9,549 bases of DNA. Origin: an uncultured Alphaproteobacteria bacterium. Lineage in GTDB: Bacteria; Pseudomonadota; Alphaproteobacteria; UBA7887. The first letter of the stretch is position 1. Each line of letters begins with the position of its first letter. Shown piece by piece: positions 6,211 through 9,549 of this stretch. The notes below the pieces were generated by a model that saw only the letters and a list, made by a program, of their open reading frames with translations, had not been told where the DNA came from and ran no database searches. Made by a program: the position numbers and the translations under genes. The DNA lies in assembly GCA_913044255.1 (NCBI GenBank), contig CAJWOI010000084.1, positions 1-9,549 on the forward strand, read 5' to 3'.

Positions 6211-7329
6211 ATGAAATGGAGTCATTGGGCGCTAGCCGCGATTTTCGCTTTAGCTACCGCTGGGGAAGATAGCAAGGCGGCACGTGCGGCCGATGATCTT
6301 ATAATCGCCGTAGCGGGACCGATTACTGGCCAATATGCCATCTTTGGTCAGCAAATGCTGCGCGGGGCCGAGATGGCGGTTGCTGATATTAATGCTGGTG
6401 GCGGAGTTCTGGGTCGCAAACTTGTCCTGGAAGTTGGTGATGATGCCTGTGAAGCGAAACAAGCTGTCGCGGTGGCAAATCAAATGGCCAACAAGGGAAT
6501 TTCTTTTATGGCGGGGCATTTCTGCTCGAGCACCTCTATTCCGGCGTCAGAGGTGTACTTCGAGGAGGGTATTCTTCAAATATCTCCCGCGTCCACCAAT
6601 CCAACTTTGACAGAGCGAGGTTTTGATAACGTTTTTCGAACTTGTGGACGGGACGACCAGCAAGGACAAGTCGCTGGTTCCTTCATCGCGGATAATTTCC
6701 CGGGTGCTCGCATTGCGGTACTTCATGATAAGACAGCTTATGGTAAGGGATTGGCGGATGAGACGAAAAAAGAACTAAACTCTCGAGGTGTTCAGGAAGT
6801 ACTTTATGAGGCGTACACAGCTGGAGAAAAAGATTATACAGCGTTGGTAAGCAAACTTAAGTTAGAAAGTATCGATGTTATTTATTTAGGCGGTTATCAC
6901 ACTGAAGCCGGCCTCATAGTGCGCCAGGCGCGTGAGCAGGGACTAGGCGCGCGCCTAGTGTCCGGCGATGCATTGGTGACGGAGGAATTCTGGTCAATTA
7001 CAGGGCCAGCGGGTGAAGGTACATTATTTTCTTTTAGTCCGGATCCCAGAAAAAACCCTGAAGCCGCTGACGTAGTTACTCGCTTTCTTGCTCAAGGCTT
7101 CAGACCGGAGGGCTATACGCTATACACCTACGCTGCCATCCAAGTGTTTGCCCAGGCAGCAGAGTTGACAGGCAACACCAATGTTGACGATTTGATTTTG
7201 AAGTTAAGAACCGAAAAATTTAACACGGTATTTGGGGCAATTGGCTTTGATCACAAGGGTGATGTGAATGCGCCGGGTTATGTTTTTTACGAGTGGAGTA
7301 ACGGAAATTACGAGTATACCGATATGTAG
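6211..7329 (+). CDS. livK: Periplasmic branched-chain amino-acid binding protein (LivK/LivJ family)
   Basis: The substrate-binding component that delivers ligand to LivHM; 372 residues, normal for the Peripla_BP_6 family. Residues 1-26/27 are a signal peptide (MKWSHWALAAIFALATAG...AARA, cut near ARA-AD), somewhat unusual in having the acidic GED at 18-20 before the cleavage site. The mature start DDLIIAVAGPITGQYAIFGQQMLRGAEMAVADIN is a family hallmark. C80 and C105 are 25 residues apart, the same spacing as the LivJ disulfide (C53-C78), and C105-S-S-T-S-I-P lies at the ligand-contacting Ser/Thr loop. SPASTNPTLTERG (125-137), VLHDKTAYGKGLAD (170-183) and GDALVTEEFW (252-261) follow in the usual order. 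Leu/Ile/Val is the default guess for ligand, but specificity cannot be read with confidence and related proteins bind other amino acids or amides. It probably belongs to the upstream operon or is driven from the 155-bp gap. Confidence 0.93.
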   Translation: MKWSHWALAAIFALATAGEDSKAARAADDLIIAVAGPITGQYAIFGQQMLRGAEMAVADINAGGGVLGRKLVLEVGDDACEAKQAVAVANQMANKGISFMAGHFCSSTSIPASEVYFEEGILQISPASTNPTLTERGFDNVFRTCGRDDQQGQVAGSFIADNFPGARIAVLHDKTAYGKGLADETKKELNSRGVQEVLYEAYTAGEKDYTALVSKLKLESIDVIYLGGYHTEAGLIVRQAREQGLGARLVSGDALVTEEFWSITGPAGEGTLFSFSPDPRKNPEAADVVTRFLAQGFRPEGYTLYTYAAIQVFAQAAELTGNTNVDDLILKLRTEKFNTVFGAIGFDHKGDVNAPGYVFYEWSNGNYEYTDM

Positions 7330-7343
7330 GCAACAGGCCTCAC

Positions 7344-7376
7344 TTGCCAATGGGTGTTGTTAAGCACCGAAGGCAA
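7344..7376. terminator. Imperfect hairpin between convergent livK and mucR, possible terminator
   Basis: TTGCC (7344-7348) pairs with GGCAA (7372-7376), and inside it GGTG (7353-7356) pairs with CACC (7365-7368), giving a broken stem in the 58-bp gap between two converging genes. The position suits a shared terminator, but neither strand shows a clear U-tract after the stem, so the call is weak. Confidence 0.25.
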
Positions 7377-7387
7377 AAGCGTCAGAG

Positions 7388-7828
7388 TCAGCTCTGCTGT
7401 GTGGCGGTAGTTTTATTTGTCCTGCCGAGCCCGATTTTCTTTGCAAACTCAGATCTTTGAGCCGCATAATTGGGGGCAACCATGGGGTATTCAGCGGGCA
7501 GTCCCCATTTCTTCCGGTATTCGTCAGGCGACATGCCATAGGTTGTCCGGAGGTGTCTTTTAAGCATTTTCAACTTCTTTCCATCCTCAAGACAAATTAC
7601 ATACTCAGGAGTGATTGATCGGCGAATTGGCACCGCCGGCTTAAGCGCTTCTTTCATAGCGTCAGCTTCGGGCCGTTCCATATCGGCTAAGGCTTTGTAT
7701 ACAGTCTGTATCAATTCAGGTATGTGTGCGGCTGGAAGTGCGTTATGACTGACATAGGCCGAGACAATTTCCGACGCCATGTGTAGCACGGATTTTGTGT
7801 CTCTGTTTGTCGTTGTTTCATCATCCAT
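7388..7828 (-). CDS. mucR: MucR/Ros-family transcriptional regulator
   Basis: A 146-residue DNA-binding regulator of the Ros/MucR family, which in alphaproteobacteria controls exopolysaccharide, motility, virulence or cell-cycle genes and has been described as H-NS-like. Residues 13-62 hold the helical N-terminal part thought to mediate oligomers. VPIRRSITPEYVICLEDGKKLKMLKRHLRTTYGMSPDEYRKKWGLP (66-111) is the zinc-finger-like DNA-binding domain, followed by YPMVAPNYAAQRSEFAKKIGLGR. Of the four Ros zinc ligands (C79, C82, H92, H97), this protein keeps C79 and H92 but has D82 and Y97. The numbering aligns exactly, so metal binding may be altered or lost; zinc-free members of the family are known. 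No clear SD precedes the ATG at 7828. It faces livK tail to tail and is divergent from rpiB across an AT-rich gap. Its target genes cannot be told from the window. Confidence 0.9.
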   Translation of the reverse strand: MDDETTTNRDTKSVLHMASEIVSAYVSHNALPAAHIPELIQTVYKALADMERPEADAMKEALKPAVPIRRSITPEYVICLEDGKKLKMLKRHLRTTYGMSPDEYRKKWGLPAEYPMVAPNYAAQRSEFAKKIGLGRTNKTTATQQS

Positions 7829-8248
7829 TTTTGAACACTTAGGATAGTTCCATTTCCGGATGCCGTTTTCTTACAAATGAAACCATCCTTGTCAATAATA
7901 AACAGTATAAGGAAGATGAATATTTTAAACATATTTCATTTGTAGTTGTATTCACAATTAGAACCCCAAATTAAAAAAATATACAATTTTTAATCTGTGG
8001 TGATATTCAACCTTGACTACAAGTTGCTGATGTTAATTTATTACATAGGTAATTAAATCCATTTTTTTCTTCTGAATTACTCGTATTTTTGGATGGTAAT
8101 CCGCTCTATATTGCAAACATGCTCGGATGCTTGCGGACGGTCAATATATGGTATTAACTTACCACGTCGTTTAGCGTATTTAGAGGCGGGTCGTTAGAAT
8201 ATGCGTTCCACGTGATTGCCCATCTAGCTAGTTAAGTGCCTGATTATC
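7829..8248. promoter_or_regulatory. AT-rich 420-bp divergent intergenic region between mucR and rpiB
   Basis: No coding frame here looks real. By hand count 7861-8100 is about 26% G+C (63 of 240), far below the flanking genes. It contains short A- and T-tracts: an 8-bp inverted repeat ATTAAAAA / TTTTTAAT (7970-7977 and 7987-7994), a 6-bp pair TTAATT / AATTAA (8033-8038 and 8051-8056), and a T7 run at 8062-8068. MucR proteins prefer AT-rich DNA with T-A steps and often repress themselves, so this is a reasonable site for autoregulation. It must also hold the rpiB promoter, but I cannot place -35 and -10 boxes with confidence. Confidence 0.45.
7970..7994. repeat. 8-bp A/T inverted repeat upstream of mucR
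   Basis: ATTAAAAA at 7970-7977 is the exact reverse complement of TTTTTAAT at 7987-7994, with a 9-bp spacer. It could be a protein site in the AT-rich region or a by-product of base composition, since such repeats arise easily at this A+T level. Confidence 0.3.
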
Positions 8249-8731
8249 ATGAATACACGCGAAAAGGATGGAGTGATCGCCGTAGCTTCGGACCACGCAG
8301 GGTATTTGCTAAAGAGCATTTTGTGTGAAGATCTGAAAACCCTTGGCTACCAAGTTCTTGACCTTGGCACGGATAGTTTGGATTCTGTGGACTATCCTCT
8401 TTTTGCGCACGACGTGGCTGCGACCGTAGCTTCGGGCAGGGTCGGGTGCGGAGTAGTTTTGTGTGGTACCGGAATCGGTGTCAGTATCGCCGCCAATCGC
8501 CACCCAGGAGTCCGCGCCGCGTTGTGCCATAATGCAGAGACTGCACGCCTCAGCCGAAAGCATAACGATGCAAACGTATTGGCCCTTGGGGCACGGATAA
8601 TCGACGAGAAAACGGCAAAATCTTGTTTACGCGCGTTTTTAGATACAGAATTTGAAGGCGGAGGACGCCATGAGCGACGTGTTGCAATGATAAATACCAT
8701 GGTAAGTGTAGGAAACAATACCACTTGTTAA
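8249..8731 (+). CDS. rpiB: Ribose-5-phosphate isomerase B
   Basis: Interconverts ribose-5-phosphate and ribulose-5-phosphate in the non-oxidative pentose phosphate pathway (cytosol, RpiB/LacA/LacB family). Family motifs in order: SDHAG (14-18), VDYPLFAHDVA (48-58), the active-site loop LCGTGIG (71-77) with C72 as the catalytic base position and T74, then KHNDANVLALGAR (104-116) with H105, and the phosphate-binding RHERR (140-144). At 160 residues it is slightly longer than the usual 140-150, with a divergent tail MINTMVSVGNNTTC. The ATG at 8249 has no good SD. An in-frame GTG at 8273 (residue 9), 4 nt after AAGGA (8264-8268), would give the more typical short N-terminus (IAVASDHAG) and is a credible alternative. 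glyA follows after 31 bp, a pairing common in alphaproteobacteria. Alternative sugar substrates such as allose-6-phosphate are possible in this family but less likely beside glyA. Confidence 0.94.
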   Translation: MNTREKDGVIAVASDHAGYLLKSILCEDLKTLGYQVLDLGTDSLDSVDYPLFAHDVAATVASGRVGCGVVLCGTGIGVSIAANRHPGVRAALCHNAETARLSRKHNDANVLALGARIIDEKTAKSCLRAFLDTEFEGGGRHERRVAMINTMVSVGNNTTC

Positions 8732-8750
8732 TATGTAAAGATCAAAAACT

Positions 8751-8755
8751 GGAAG
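8751..8755 (+). promoter_or_regulatory. Shine-Dalgarno of glyA
   Basis: GGAAG lies 7 nt before the ATG at 8763. Two overlapping ATGs (8760 and 8763) sit here in different frames; only 8763 opens the serine hydroxymethyltransferase frame, and its spacing to this site is the better one. Confidence 0.65.
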
Positions 8756-8762
8756 TTTTATG

Positions 8763-9549
8763 ATGTCATCTGCCTTACGTAGGGAACTTGATGGGACGGG
8801 TGAGCCAAATTCTGGGTTATTCAAACAAGACCCAGCCGTGTTCAGCGCCATCAATGGAGAGTTCAGCCGGCTATGTGATGGGATCGAGCTAATAGCCTCG
8901 GAGAACGTAGTGAGCGAGGCAGTATTGGCGGCACAAGGTTCCTTGTTAACCAACAAATATGCTGAAGGATATCCCGGCCGGCGTTATTACGGCGGATGTG
9001 CCCAGGTAGATATTGTAGAGGAACTTGCTATCGAGCGTGCTCGGGGATTATTTGCTTGCTCTTTCGCCAACGTACAACCCCATTCAGGGAGTCAAGCTAA
9101 TCAGGCAGTTATGATGGCGTTGATGGCCCCAGGAGACACCATGCTAGGAATGTCACTGGCCGCTGGTGGTCATCTCACGCACGGAGCAAAACCAAACCAA
9201 TCCGGTAAATGGTTTAACGCGGTCCAATACGGTGTTTCGCGGAATAACGGAGAGATTGACTATTCGGAGTTACGAGCGCTGGCAAAACAACACCAGCCAA
9301 AATTGATCATAGCCGGAGGCTCAGCTTATCCCAGGGTCATAGATTTTCAGCAGTTTCGTGCTGTTGCTGACTCTGTAGGGGCAGCCTTAATGGTGGACAT
9401 GGCTCATTTTGCTGGTTTGGTTGCCGGTGGCATGCATCCGGATCCGTTTCCGCACGCACATGTTGTTACTACCACGACACATAAGACTTTGCGTGGCCCT
9501 CGCGGTGGGATGATCCTGTGTAATGATGAGGTGCTGGGAAGGAAAATTA
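8763..9549 (+). CDS. glyA: Serine hydroxymethyltransferase, N-terminal 262 codons (3' end outside window)
   Basis: PLP enzyme that converts serine and tetrahydrofolate to glycine and 5,10-methylenetetrahydrofolate, the main entry to one-carbon metabolism. The frame runs open from ATG 8763 to the window end, about 60% of the usual ~420-440 residues. Seen motifs: LIASENVVS (43-51); TNKYAEGYPGRRYYGGC (63-79); NVQPHSGSQAN (103-113); LAAGGHLTHGA (132-142) with H137, which stacks on PLP; LMVDMAHFAGLVAGG (209-223) with D212, which holds the pyridine nitrogen; and VVTTTTHKTLRGPRGGM (234-250) with K241, the Schiff-base lysine. All active-site residues within the visible part are present. Residues 1-19 are a slightly extended, less conserved lead before the usual FKQDP start. 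It follows rpiB by 31 bp and probably shares its transcript. The C-terminal domain is not in view. Confidence 0.96.
   Translation, partial: MSSALRRELDGTGEPNSGLFKQDPAVFSAINGEFSRLCDGIELIASENVVSEAVLAAQGSLLTNKYAEGYPGRRYYGGCAQVDIVEELAIERARGLFACSFANVQPHSGSQANQAVMMALMAPGDTMLGMSLAAGGHLTHGAKPNQSGKWFNAVQYGVSRNNGEIDYSELRALAKQHQPKLIIAGGSAYPRVIDFQQFRAVADSVGAALMVDMAHFAGLVAGGMHPDPFPHAHVVTTTTHKTLRGPRGGMILCNDEVLGRKI

Noticed and set aside
7711..7932. 73-residue minus-strand frame (MFKIFIFLILFIIDKDG...) overlapping the mucR start
   Set aside because: Its hydrophobic N-terminus comes from the AT-rich intergenic DNA, and the rest is mucR read in the wrong frame.
8033..8068. AT-only stem followed by T7 as a rho-independent terminator
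   Set aside because: The 6-bp stem is all A/T, the gap to the T-run is too long, and no gene on the plus strand ends upstream of it.
8309..8956. Minus-strand open frames opposite rpiB and the start of glyA
   Set aside because: The plus-strand frames carry all the conserved motifs of RpiB and SHMT; the opposite frames show no recognisable domain.

Overview
The window looks like chromosomal DNA of an alphaproteobacterium. The evidence is a 5-aminolevulinate synthase (C4 heme pathway) 3' end, a Ros/MucR-type regulator, a small membrane gene of the kind found after alphaproteobacterial liv ABC genes, and an rpiB-glyA pair. Base composition looks roughly balanced in the genes, which is low for many cultured alphaproteobacteria. 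A free-living, possibly marine, lineage is plausible, but the sequence does not fix the taxon.

Layout from left to right: (1) the last ~117 codons of hemA (+), running in from outside the window. (2) A convergent, complete serine beta-lactamase-fold hydrolase with a signal peptide (-, 402-1685). (3) A 253-bp divergent control region (1686-1938) with a perfect 10-bp inverted repeat beside a TATAAA box. (4) A tightly packed branched-chain/hydrophobic amino-acid ABC transporter operon (+): livH, livM, livG, livF and a small three-helix membrane protein. It is followed, after a 155-bp gap, by the periplasmic binding protein gene (1939-7329). (5) A convergent MucR/Ros-family regulator (-, 7388-7828). 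(6) A 420-bp intergenic region whose core (7861-8100) is only about 26% GC. (7) rpiB followed 31 bp later by glyA (+), which runs out of the right end after 262 codons.

How the genes work together: LivK captures the ligand in the periplasm, LivH and LivM form the membrane channel, and LivG and LivF power it. The small membrane protein is co-transcribed, with no known role. The hydrolase is exported and divergent from the operon, so the two may share a control region, but nothing shows a functional link. MucR is probably a global H-NS-like regulator that acts on AT-rich DNA such as its own upstream region. rpiB and glyA serve the pentose phosphate pathway and one-carbon/serine-glycine metabolism.

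No mobile element, CRISPR array, tRNA, rRNA or phage gene was seen. I did not find a clearly new multi-gene system. The items most worth a second look are the liv upstream inverted repeat, the conserved-looking small membrane protein, the MucR zinc site with two ligand positions changed, and the AT-rich island upstream of mucR.
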